DNA of 64,000 nt, from contig NZ_QWFZ01000003.1 of assembly GCF_003576315.1 (NCBI RefSeq), positions 558,001-622,000 of the forward strand, in the 5' to 3' direction. The position numbers and the translations under genes were made by a program. Positions 57,193 through 64,000 of this stretch are shown one piece after another. A model generated the notes under the pieces. It was given only the letters and a program-made list of their open reading frames with translations, was not told the DNA's origin and made no database searches. The DNA comes from Henriciella mobilis. Lineage in GTDB: Bacteria > Pseudomonadota > Alphaproteobacteria > Caulobacterales > Hyphomonadaceae. Position 1 is the first letter of the stretch. Every line of letters starts with the position of its first letter.

Positions 57193-57894
57193 TCAGACGC
57201 AGAGGAACTCCACAGGTTCGCCGGGCGCAAAGATGCCGGCGCTCAGCTTGCCGCCATAGACCGCGCCGGTGTCGAGATTGAACCGGCGCGCCGGTTCGCC
57301 CGCGACCTTCGGCTCGAAATCCTGGGTGGGCGTATGGCCGTGCACGACGCGCCAGCCATCAAGGCCGCCTATATCCCAGCGGCTCGGGTCCATGAAGCGC
57401 GGCGAGCGCGTCCACATGTGGATGCGTTCCTCGCAATCGGGGAAGGTGCGCGGGTCGACGCCGGCATGGACGAAGGCGATCTTCGAATCCGCTTCCAGGT
57501 GTAACGTCGGCAGATTGCGCAGCCAGTCGAGGTCCGCCTCGGGCGGATCCGAAAAGCCGCGGCGCGCATAGCTCTCGATCGTCGCGTCACCGCCATTCAT
57601 CAACCAGTGCAGGCGCTCATCGGAGCCCATGTCATAAGCATCGATCATCATCTGCTCATGATTGCCGCGCAGATTGACGATTCCGGCATCTGCGCGCTTC
57701 TCGAGATCACGCAGTATCTCGATGACACCAGCACTGTCGGGCCCCCGGTCGACATAGTCGCCGAGGTGGATGATTTTTATCGGACGGTCATCGCTGCGCG
57801 ATGCGTGGCGGGTGAAGATCGCTTCATGCAACGCCATCAGGCGTTCAGCCTCACCATGCACATCGCCGATGGCATAAATGATGGCTTCAGTCAT
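57193..57894 (-). CDS. PPP-type metallophosphatase (serine/threonine or tetraphosphatase-like)
   Basis: A 233-residue metallophosphoesterase. All motifs are present: GDVHGE, GDYVDRGPDS, GNHEQM and HAGVDP, with a late His in VVHGHTPT. It could act on phosphoproteins or dinucleoside polyphosphates; the sequence does not decide. The start 57894 has a strong GGAAGGAG 5 bases upstream; the frame extends upstream without support. Confidence 0.9.
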   Translation of the reverse strand: MTEAIIYAIGDVHGEAERLMALHEAIFTRHASRSDDRPIKIIHLGDYVDRGPDSAGVIEILRDLEKRADAGIVNLRGNHEQMMIDAYDMGSDERLHWLMNGGDATIESYARRGFSDPPEADLDWLRNLPTLHLEADSKIAFVHAGVDPRTFPDCEERIHMWTRSPRFMDPSRWDIGGLDGWRVVHGHTPTQDFEPKVAGEPARRFNLDTGAVYGGKLSAGIFAPGEPVEFLCV

Positions 57895-57981
57895 GATCAC
57901 TCCTTCCGGCACAAAACATGTGGCGCCAACCTTAAAGGCGCAAGACAGGCGCATGTCGGCCGGTCGCGTGTGCAGAAAAAC

Positions 57982-58056
57982 TGGAGCGGGCGATGAGATT
58001 CGAACTCACGACCCCAACCTTGGCAAGGTTGTGCTCTACCCCTGAGCTACGCCCGC
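57982..58056 (-). tRNA. tRNA-Gly (anticodon GCC)
   Basis: On the minus strand the acceptor stem GCGGGCG pairs perfectly with CGCCCGC, followed by discriminator T and an encoded CCA. The anticodon stem CAACC/GGTTG encloses TTGCCAA, anticodon GCC. The T loop reads TTCGAAT. It is 75 bases including CCA. Confidence 0.98.
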
Positions 58057-58103
58057 ATCCGATGGGGTAGCTGACCAGCACGTGCCGACCAGCGAGACCG
58101 CGG

Positions 58104-58132
58104 CTTTAAGCGCAAAAGCGGAGGGCTTGCAA
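58104..58132 (-). promoter_or_regulatory. candidate promoter of tRNA-Gly
   Basis: Minus-strand TTGCAA (58132-58127) and TTAAAG (58109-58104) are separated by 17 bases, about 47 bases before the tRNA 5' end. The -10 match is only moderate. Confidence 0.4.
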
Positions 58133-58187
58133 GGGGGATTCGCACGCAAAGGTGCAATCGGTCTTCGTACGCCCCTGCCCTGCGGGC

Positions 58188-58925
58188 TCACACGTCCACG
58201 GGCGGCTTGAGGCGGCGCTTGGTCTGGTGCGCCTCGGCCTTGTCGCCCGTGACCTTCTGGCCCTTCATGTAATGGCGCTGCCAGCCGGCCTTCACCGTCT
58301 CGGAATCGAGCGCCTTGAGCTTTTCATTGAAGGTGCCGCGGCTGGTCTGCCAGGCATGATATTCCTTTTCCAGCTCCGGATTGGAGTGCAGCATCTTGCG
58401 CTCGGGCTGGATCTGCTCGGTCTTGCCATGCTCGAAGGGCATGATGAAGCAGAAGGGCTCGCCCTTCTTGAAGACGACTTCGCCGGGCCGGGTCATCTGC
58501 CAGTTCATGGTGAAGGGGAAGGGCAGCCAGTCTGTCTCGACGAGGCCCGTCAGCGGCGCGATGCCATCCTTCGGGAAGTTGGGCGGGCCGGACGCCCAGA
58601 TGCCCCAGCCGGGCGGCGTGCGGAACAGGTGGCCGGTATGCATGGTCACAATGCCGCGCCGGAAGTGGCTGTCGGCAAAGGAGGGCAAGTAGCGCTGGTC
58701 GGCCTTGCGGGTGAACAGGTGCAGATTGTGCTCCATCGGCCCGCCATCCCAGACGATCTTGAGATCCATCGGGCAAAGGATTTCCCAGCCGGTGGAGTTT
58801 GCCATGGTCAGCGGCAGGCAGCGATACGGGTGACGGTCCGGGAAGGCATCCATCCATTCGCGCTGCGAGCGGCCGGGCACGATCTCCGGCGCGCGGTCAT
58901 AGATCTTGTAGCAATCCAGGTGCAT
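58188..58925 (-). CDS. DUF6065-like protein
   Basis: A 245-residue soluble protein with no signal peptide. It carries many aromatic and proline residues (GWGIWASGPPNFPKDGIAPLTGLVETDW, FPFTMNWQMTRPGEVVFKKGEPF) and I recall the DUF6065 name for such proteins. A basic C-terminus ends KRRLKPPVDV. It follows a DUF695/RraB-like gene by 3 bp, so the pair is almost certainly one transcript. The function is unknown. Confidence 0.65.
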   Translation of the reverse strand: MHLDCYKIYDRAPEIVPGRSQREWMDAFPDRHPYRCLPLTMANSTGWEILCPMDLKIVWDGGPMEHNLHLFTRKADQRYLPSFADSHFRRGIVTMHTGHLFRTPPGWGIWASGPPNFPKDGIAPLTGLVETDWLPFPFTMNWQMTRPGEVVFKKGEPFCFIMPFEHGKTEQIQPERKMLHSNPELEKEYHAWQTSRGTFNEKLKALDSETVKAGWQRHYMKGQKVTGDKAEAHQTKRRLKPPVDV

Positions 58926-58928
58926 AAG

Positions 58929-59681
58929 TCAGGCCTCTTCATTACGTTCGACGCGCGTTTCCCAGCCATCATACCTGCCGCCATAATGAATGGCACTCCT
59001 GAGATGGCGCAGGGTGTGGCGGGTAATGTCTGACAGGCGCATCGAGCACTCATTATGGCTATGGACAAGCCACTCTCTTTTCAGGGGCGGGCCCAGCTTT
59101 TCGAACGCCGCGATTGAGTAACCGTCGCTCTCCAGCCGATCGCGAAACAATTGTGCTGTCGATTTGCTTCCAAAGTACGACCAGTGATCGACCCGTCGAA
59201 CGATATCCTGATCGTCGCCATGCTCGGCCAATTGCTCCAGCACCAGCATATCTTTCAGTACGCGACGGCTTTCGACGTCGGGATAAAGATCGTCCCAGTA
59301 CACGCTCTTCTTTGGGTCGGGAGAAATGAAAATGTCCGCGGTGTAGCCGGCCGCGTCCAGTACGCCCCGGATATCGGGCTCAACGTCAGGGGAATGGACT
59401 AGGCCGAGGATCCAGCGGATGCTGTTCGTGGTCACGCGGCCAAGCAGGATGCCGCCCCGGTCACCAACACGTTCCTTGATCCGGTCTTCCAGCTCATTCA
59501 GCGTGGGCGCTTCCTCGTTCGTCGTCAGGCCGTCGGGCCGGGGATCTTTGAGCTTCACCCGGATCTTCAACCCGAATGACTGTGGCAGGTCATCTACTTC
59601 GTCGGAGATTCCGTCATCAAACAGAATGAAAGCGGTGTGGCCCGCCATATCTGCACAATAAAGACCCCAATTGTCACTCAT
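58929..59681 (-). CDS. DUF695-like protein with RraB-like C-terminus
   Basis: A 250-residue protein. The N-terminal half begins MSDNWGLYCADMAGHTAFILFDDGI, DUF695-like; the C-terminal half has DIVRRVDHWSYFGSKSTAQLFRDRLESDGYSI, which resembles RraB, an RNase E inhibitor in E. coli. The start could be TTG 59708 or ATG 59681; I choose 59681. A role in RNA turnover is only inference. Confidence 0.65.
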   Translation of the reverse strand: MSDNWGLYCADMAGHTAFILFDDGISDEVDDLPQSFGLKIRVKLKDPRPDGLTTNEEAPTLNELEDRIKERVGDRGGILLGRVTTNSIRWILGLVHSPDVEPDIRGVLDAAGYTADIFISPDPKKSVYWDDLYPDVESRRVLKDMLVLEQLAEHGDDQDIVRRVDHWSYFGSKSTAQLFRDRLESDGYSIAAFEKLGPPLKREWLVHSHNECSMRLSDITRHTLRHLRSAIHYGGRYDGWETRVERNEEA

Positions 59682-59732
59682 TCGCAGTGGCCCCTGCTTG
59701 ACGGTCAAGCCCTGATTGCCTGAAACACCGCC

Positions 59733-60239
59733 ATGACCGCAAGCCCTGACGACCTATTCGCCTTTCTTGATAAGCATGGCCTTCGCCATGAGACCCGCTG
59801 GCATGAGGCGACGTTTACGGTCGAGGAGGGGCGCGACCTGAAGGCCAGCATGCCGGGCGGGCATACCAAGAATTTGTTCATGAAGGACAAGGACGGGACC
59901 ATCGTCCTTATCTCCGCGCATGCCGACAGCGAGCTGAAGCTCAACCAGCTGCACAAGCTGATCGGTACGCGGAGGCTTTCCTTTGCGAGTGCCGAGCTGA
60001 TGGTGGAATGCCTTGGCGTGACGCCGGGCTCTGTTACCGCCTTCGCGCTGATGAACGACACAGGCAAGCGCGTGCGGTTCATCGTGGATGCGGCTTTGAT
60101 GCGGTGCGATCCGCTGAATTTTCACCCGCTGGTGAACACAGCAACGACCGCCATCCCAAGAGAGGATTTCCGTAAATTCGTTGCCCTGACTGGCCATGAG
60201 ATGACAGAAGTCGATTTTGCGTCGCTTGTGACCGGCTGA
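59733..60239 (+). CDS. prolyl-tRNA deacylase (ProX/YbaK-like)
   Basis: A 168-residue editing-domain protein that removes wrong amino acids from tRNA-Pro. The motif GGHTKNLFMKDK supplies the key Lys; GVTPGSVTAFALMND is the conserved GxxPG. No synthetase domain is present, so it is a free-standing ProX-type deacylase. Its TGA directly abuts the convergent TCA stop complement (TGATCA). Confidence 0.9.
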   Translation: MTASPDDLFAFLDKHGLRHETRWHEATFTVEEGRDLKASMPGGHTKNLFMKDKDGTIVLISAHADSELKLNQLHKLIGTRRLSFASAELMVECLGVTPGSVTAFALMNDTGKRVRFIVDAALMRCDPLNFHPLVNTATTAIPREDFRKFVALTGHEMTEVDFASLVTG

Positions 60240-60626
60240 TCAGGCCGACGGGTCCTCGCCAGAAAACACGCTGACCAGGCACGCCATGGCGAAGATGCCG
60301 CCGCCGGCCCCCAGCAGGATGAAGAGGCCGCGCTGCCAGGTCGCAAGGTCTTCGCCAGCGGCGCCCGTGAAGATGGCACCGGCCGCAACAAGTCCGGAGA
60401 CGATGGCGAGGAGGAGGGCCTTGGCGCGCACGAAGAAAAGCGCGGCGAGCATCAGCGCGGCAAAAGCAATAAACCCCATGCCAAGTTCGCGGTGCCATGG
60501 GATCTCTTCTCGCAGCTCTGCCGGTCCAAACATCACGACGCCACCGACCGCCGCACCGCCAAGCGCGACAAGCAGGTACTTGATCCTGTCAAAGCCGGTG
60601 ATCTTTGGGTCCATGCGGTACTTCAT
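60240..60626 (-). CDS. small membrane protein, unknown
   Basis: A 128-residue protein with about four hydrophobic helices (YLLVALGGAAVGGVVMFG, GMGFIAFAALMLAALFFV, LLLAIVSGLVAAGAIFTG, GLFILLGAGGGIFAMACLV). The start is ATG 60626 or 60614; both lack a strong Shine-Dalgarno sequence. The much longer upstream open frame is the antisense of the thioredoxin gene and has no support. Confidence 0.55.
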   Translation of the reverse strand: MKYRMDPKITGFDRIKYLLVALGGAAVGGVVMFGPAELREEIPWHRELGMGFIAFAALMLAALFFVRAKALLLAIVSGLVAAGAIFTGAAGEDLATWQRGLFILLGAGGGIFAMACLVSVFSGEDPSA

Positions 60627-60729
60627 AGCACAGCCGCCGGACGAGGTGCTGCCCGAATGAACCCGCGATGTTGCGTTTTTCCGGGTCTGATCCCAAATTC
60701 GCGGCGACAAGTTCGAAAGGCGCTTTGCT

Positions 60730-61629
60730 ATGGAAGACATCTCACTCGGCACACCGGGCGGTAACGTCAAGGACAGCACCGACCAGACCTTCATGACCGA
60801 CGTCATCGAGGCCTCGAAAGAGGCGCCGGTGCTCGTTGATTTCTGGGCGCCGTGGTGCGGGCCGTGCAAATCGCTGACGCCGGTGCTTGAAAAGGTCGTG
60901 AACGACCAGCAGGGCAAGGTTAAGCTGGTCAAGATCAATATCGACGAAAACCCGCAGATCGCCGGCCAGCTGGGTGTGCGGTCCATTCCGGCCGTTTTTG
61001 CCTTCGACAAGGGCCGGCCGGTCGATGCCTTCCAGGGCGCCTTGCCGGAAGGCCAGCTGCGCGAATTCATCTCCAAGATTCTCGGCGGAACCGATCAGGG
61101 CCAGCAATTGCAGGCTGCCATCGAAGAGGCCGACAAGCTGCTTCAGGGCGGCGACGTTGCCCAGGCCGCCCAGTATTACGGCGCTGTCGTCGAAGCCGAT
61201 CCGAAGAATGTTGCCGCGATCGCCGGCCTGGCGCGCTGCTACCTTGCCAATGGCGATGCCGAACGCGCCGCGCAGATTCTCGACATGGCTGGCCCGGACA
61301 AGCAGTCTGATCCGGCGATCAAGGGCGTGCGCACGGCCATTGAGTTGAGCGCCGATGCACCAAAGGATGACGAACTCGACGCATTGATCGACAAGGTCAC
61401 AGAAGACCGTTCGAACCATGCGCTGCGCTTCGAGCTCGCTGAAGCGCTGATCGCGCGTGGCAAGCACAAGGAAGCGGCCGACCACCTGCTGAAAATCCTG
61501 GCCGACGATCTCGCCTGGGAAGACGGCAAGGCGAAAGCAAAGCTGCTTGAGCTGTTCGAAGCTGCGGGGCCGAAATCGCCTGCAACGATTGAGGGCCGCC
61601 GGCGTTTGTCTTCCCTGATGTTCGCCTGA
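60730..61629 (+). CDS. thioredoxin-TPR co-chaperone (YbbN/CnoX-like)
   Basis: A 299-residue protein: an N-terminal thioredoxin domain with active site WCGPC (42-46) and cis-Pro loop SIPAVFAF, followed by a TPR-like helical C-terminus (LARCYLANGDAERAAQIL, LRFELAEALIARGKHKEAADHLL). Related CnoX holds client proteins during oxidative stress. The dithiol is intact here, unlike E. coli YbbN (SxxC). It is followed by a LON-N protein as in many relatives. Confidence 0.88.
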   Translation: MEDISLGTPGGNVKDSTDQTFMTDVIEASKEAPVLVDFWAPWCGPCKSLTPVLEKVVNDQQGKVKLVKINIDENPQIAGQLGVRSIPAVFAFDKGRPVDAFQGALPEGQLREFISKILGGTDQGQQLQAAIEEADKLLQGGDVAQAAQYYGAVVEADPKNVAAIAGLARCYLANGDAERAAQILDMAGPDKQSDPAIKGVRTAIELSADAPKDDELDALIDKVTEDRSNHALRFELAEALIARGKHKEAADHLLKILADDLAWEDGKAKAKLLELFEAAGPKSPATIEGRRRLSSLMFA

Positions 61630-61757
61630 CGGCTGGGCGGGGCCTGAAAGCTTCGCCCTCGCTGAAACAGTGCAGCGAATTAGCGGCGCAGCCCTCGACT
61701 TTCAGACATTTCGCGCCACCATGGGGGAAGGGGCTGTTGTCAGGAGGACCCGTTCCA

Positions 61758-62408
61758 ATGACCAGACACGGCTACAGAAAGGCAGCAGACCTTCCGGATA
61801 CGCTGCCAGTGTTTCCTCTCGCCGGTGCGCTGGTCTTCCCGCGGTGGTCCCTGCCGCTGAACATATTCGAGCCGCGCTATCTCAACATGATTGATGATGC
61901 GATGTCGGGGCATCGGCTGATCGGCATGATCCAGCCGGCGGGCGGCAGCAAGCAGGCGCCGCACCTTGCACGAGTAGGCTGTGCGGGCCGCGTCACCTCC
62001 TATTCCGAAACCGAAGACGGGCGCTACCTGATCAACCTGTCGGGCATTTGCCGGTTCAGCGTGGTCGAGGAACTCGACGTTACCACGCCCTATCGTCAGG
62101 TCCGCGCGGACTGGAGCCGGTTTGCCGCCGATCTGAGCGAACCGGAGCCGACCTGCCTGCCGGACCGGGCACACCTGGCTGAAGCGCTCAAGAAATATGT
62201 GGCTGTAAATGAGATGGAGGTGGACTGGGACGCCGTCGAGACCGCGCCGCTGGAGACGCTGGTCAATGCGCTGGCGGCGGGCTGCCCATTCTCGCCCATG
62301 GAAAAGCAGGCCCTGCTTGAGGCGTCTGACCTGTGCGGGCGTTGCGATGCGCTCATCGCCTTGCTTGACATGGACATCTCGGGCGACGATTCATCGACCC
62401 TGCAATGA
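61758..62408 (+). CDS. LON peptidase N-terminal-domain protein
   Basis: A 216-residue protein of the Lon substrate-binding type, with no protease domain. [26 protein letters not shown] is the start of the domain; [24 protein letters not shown] follows. The start is 61758, with AGGAGG at 61742-61747 (10-base spacing). Function is unknown. It overlaps the Trm112 gene by 4 bases. Confidence 0.9.
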   Translation: MTRHGYRKAADLPDTLPVFPLAGALVFPRWSLPLNIFEPRYLNMIDDAMSGHRLIGMIQPAGGSKQAPHLARVGCAGRVTSYSETEDGRYLINLSGICRFSVVEELDVTTPYRQVRADWSRFAADLSEPEPTCLPDRAHLAEALKKYVAVNEMEVDWDAVETAPLETLVNALAAGCPFSPMEKQALLEASDLCGRCDALIALLDMDISGDDSSTLQ

Positions 62409-62632
62409 ACGAGACAAATTCACCCGAACCTGAGGCGCCCACAGAGGACGCTGGCGCGAAGACCGACCCGCGCCTGCTGGAAATGCTGGTGTGCCCGGTG
62501 ACCCGCGCGCCCCTCACCTATGACCGGGCAAAGCAGGAGCTTGTCTCGTCGAAAGCCAAGCTCGCCTTTCCGATCCGCGACGGCCTGCCGATCATGCTCG
62601 AAAGTGAAGCGCGCGCCTTGGACGAGGATTAG
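62405..62632 (+). CDS. Trm112-family protein
   Basis: A 75-residue protein whose core is [42 protein letters not shown] split over the usual beta-zinc-ribbon shape. It has one CxxT-type motif, with fewer cysteines than eukaryotic Trm112, as is common in bacteria. The N-terminus is acidic. The stop is 5 bases before the DUF971 ATG. Confidence 0.88.
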   Translation: MNETNSPEPEAPTEDAGAKTDPRLLEMLVCPVTRAPLTYDRAKQELVSSKAKLAFPIRDGLPIMLESEARALDED

Positions 62633-62637
62633 TCGCG

Positions 62638-62943
62638 ATGACCGTCATGCCATGGCCGACAGAGCTGAAGTTCCGCCGCGGAGCCGGTGTCCTGTCAGTG
62701 ACGTTCGAGGACGACGCGACGTTCGACATCCCTTTCAAGAAATTGCGTGAGCAGAGCCCGTCAGCCGAAGTGCGCGGGCATGGCGCCGGGCCGCGTCCGC
62801 CGCAGCCGCCCTTAGCCGATGATATCAGCGTGACCAAGGCCGATCCGGTCGGGCGCTATGCCGTACGGATCCATTTCTCTGATGGGCATTCGAGCGGGCT
62901 CTACACATGGAAGTACCTGCGCGAGCTGGGCGAGGCCGCCTGA
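62638..62943 (+). CDS. DUF971 family protein
   Basis: A 101-residue protein of the gamma-butyrobetaine-hydroxylase N-terminal-like type: PTELKFRRGAGVLSVTFEDD, FDIPFKKLREQSPSAEVRGHG, and the terminal GRYAVRIHFSDGHSSGLYTWKYLREL. This is DUF971, sometimes linked to Fe-S or Mrp proteins. It is closely spaced between the Trm112 gene and a membrane protein gene. Confidence 0.88.
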   Translation: MTVMPWPTELKFRRGAGVLSVTFEDDATFDIPFKKLREQSPSAEVRGHGAGPRPPQPPLADDISVTKADPVGRYAVRIHFSDGHSSGLYTWKYLRELGEAA

Positions 62944-62971
62944 CTGGCAAGACCGCAAGAGGGGACGCGAC

Positions 62972-63373
62972 ATGGCCGAAGAAGAAAAGAGCGTCGACTT
63001 TGGCAAGCTGCGATCCCTGATGCTGCTGGCCGTGATCGTCGGCGCTACGGTCCTCATCGTGTCGCTCTGGCAGCTCGGACAATTCCAGGCATTCGAGATC
63101 GGCTGGACGGTCATGGCCGTCGCTTTCGGTGCGATTGCCTGGGCCGCGGTCTTCTATTTCGGGTGCCTCATCGCGGAAGGGTCCCTGACCAGCTACATCA
63201 TCAGCGACGATACAGAGATCAAAGGTCAGAATGTCGAGATGGTCACCAGGACCCGGTCCAGCGGCGATCCGCGCCTCGACGCCTGGATCGAGAAATTCGT
63301 CTTCGCCCGTAACACGTTCGGCCTGGCGGTCATCCCGCTGCTGATCCTCGGCGGGCTTTTCCTGTGGGGCTGA
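62972..63373 (+). CDS. small membrane protein, unknown
   Basis: A 133-residue protein: an N-terminal charged tail (MAEEEKSVDFGKLRS), two transmembrane helices (LMLLAVIVGATVLIVSLW, AVAFGAIAWAAVFYFGCL), a charged loop and a C-terminal helix (LAVIPLLILGGLFLW). GAGGGG precedes the ATG at 62972. Not recognised. It is the last + strand gene and abuts the convergent ubiH stop (TGATCA). Confidence 0.6.
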   Translation: MAEEEKSVDFGKLRSLMLLAVIVGATVLIVSLWQLGQFQAFEIGWTVMAVAFGAIAWAAVFYFGCLIAEGSLTSYIISDDTEIKGQNVEMVTRTRSSGDPRLDAWIEKFVFARNTFGLAVIPLLILGGLFLWG

Positions 63374-64000
63374 TCAGGCCGCATCGAGCGGCTGCATCAG
63401 GCTTGGAAGCCCTTCAAATGAGGCGCTTGCGATGCCGGCCAGCCGCTTGCGGACCGGCGCGATCCGCTCAGCCGCCAGCATGCCGAGACTCCTGACCGGC
63501 TTGGTCAGCATCGAGTCATTGGAGAAAAGCCGGTCGATGACATCCATGCCGAGTGCGGCGGTGTTTGCGCCGAAGCGCCGCGACGCCTGGTAAGCCGACA
63601 GCGTCTGCTCCGATCCGATATCAAGTCCGGCCCGGTCGGCATCCATAATGGCATCATAGAGCGCGGCGATATCGCGAAAGCCCTGGTTCAGCCCCTGCCC
63701 GGCCAGCGGGTTGATCCGGCGCACGGCATCGCCCACCAGGGCCACGCGCGTGTCCACCATATGCTCGGCGATCTTCAGGATCAGGGGATAGGAGCCCATC
63801 GGTCCGTATATCTTCATCTCGCCAGCAAAGTCGGCAAAGCGGTGATTGAGCTCGGCCTCTACGGCCTCCGGCGTCATCTTTGCCAGCGCCTCGGCGGCCC
63901 CGCGCTTCATATACCAGGCGAGATTGGCGCGATCGCCGCGCAGGGGCAGCGTCGCGAACGGGCCCTCCGGTGTGAAAAGCTGTCGTGCGATCCCGTCATG
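63374..64000 (-). CDS. FAD-dependent ubiquinone hydroxylase (UbiH/COQ6-like), N-terminus outside window
   Basis: The frame is open through base 64000, so only the C-terminal ~208 residues are here. RQLFTPEGPFATLPLRGDRANLAWYM is the conserved FAD monooxygenase strand (frame checked from base 64000), and GDAVRRINPLAGQGLNQGFRD is the FAD-ribityl motif GD-x6-P-x-AGQG-x-N. The usual GDAAH version has VRR here. It is a likely ring hydroxylase in ubiquinone synthesis; UbiH, UbiF and UbiL cannot be separated from this fragment. Confidence 0.88.
   Translation of the reverse strand, partial: HDGIARQLFTPEGPFATLPLRGDRANLAWYMKRGAAEALAKMTPEAVEAELNHRFADFAGEMKIYGPMGSYPLILKIAEHMVDTRVALVGDAVRRINPLAGQGLNQGFRDIAALYDAIMDADRAGLDIGSEQTLSAYQASRRFGANTAALGMDVIDRLFSNDSMLTKPVRSLGMLAAERIAPVRKRLAGIASASFEGLPSLMQPLDAA

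Noticed and set aside
60742-61485. 247-codon minus-strand frame opposite the thioredoxin-TPR gene
   Set aside because: Antisense to a gene with an intact WCGPC active site; no supporting features.

Overview
The window reads as a gene-dense chromosomal segment of an alphaproteobacterium, most like the Caulobacterales/Hyphomonadaceae. The reasons are conserved gene orders of that class (mnmE-mnmG-rsmG-parA-parB-holA-lptE-leuS; tlpA, argH, lptM-like, lysA; dapF-mtaB-ftsY; trmD-rplS with leuC/leuD/leuB/asd; a ybbN-like gene, LON-N domain, Trm112, DUF971, ubiH), a CenR-type response regulator, cobS/cobT-type chelatase subunits, and a TTAA-N7-TTAA CtrA-type box. The genus assignment is inference. 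No insertion sequence, prophage, CRISPR array or rRNA was seen.

Layout. 1-5079: tRNA modification and chromosome partition genes on the + strand, with three identical perfect parS sites buried in the mnmE, mnmG and rsmG coding sequences; the replication origin is therefore probably close, outside the window. 5057-9624: holA, lptE, leuS and a DUF3576 lipoprotein on the - strand. 9737-16253: porin, NtrZ-like periplasmic protein, ThiE-like protein, YggS, L,D-transpeptidase domain protein, cenR, xthA, DUF3108 and rpmB. 16544-26593: cobS and cobT, separated by an unusual 1212-residue secreted protein on the opposite strand, then a phytase-like lipoprotein, a PKHD dioxygenase, a Gly/Glu-rich lipoprotein and TlpA. 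26622-36518: arginine, lysine and diaminopimelate metabolism (argH, lysA, dapF), TIGR02302, folate cyclo-ligase, ftsY and mtaB. 36564-42621: an ethylmalonyl-CoA-pathway-like pair (mesaconyl-CoA hydratase and a malyl-CoA lyase/thioesterase-type enzyme), ArsC-like protein, a serine hydrolase and two exporters.

42782-53734: asd, leuB, leuD and leuC interleaved with small accessory genes and cysK, then a secreted five-repeat protein with a 16-bp palindrome upstream, then rplS, trmD and a J-domain protein. 53775-57894: bolA, two small membrane proteins, ruvB/ruvA/ruvC and a metallophosphatase. 57982-64000: tRNA-Gly(GCC), DUF6065 and DUF695/RraB-like proteins, ProX, thioredoxin-TPR, LON-N, Trm112, DUF971 and the C-terminal part of a ubiquinone hydroxylase that leaves the window.

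The most interesting points are: the three coding-sequence parS sites and the peptides they impose; the HET-C/phospholipase-C-like plus PLAT protein lodged between cobS and cobT; the secreted protein with a strict 76-residue repeat and a palindromic operator candidate; and a window-wide habit of convergent genes ending on shared 4-base stop modules or abutting stops (eight of thirteen pairs), with a ninth overlapping by 23 bases. All domain and family assignments were made by eye from motifs; no database search was run.
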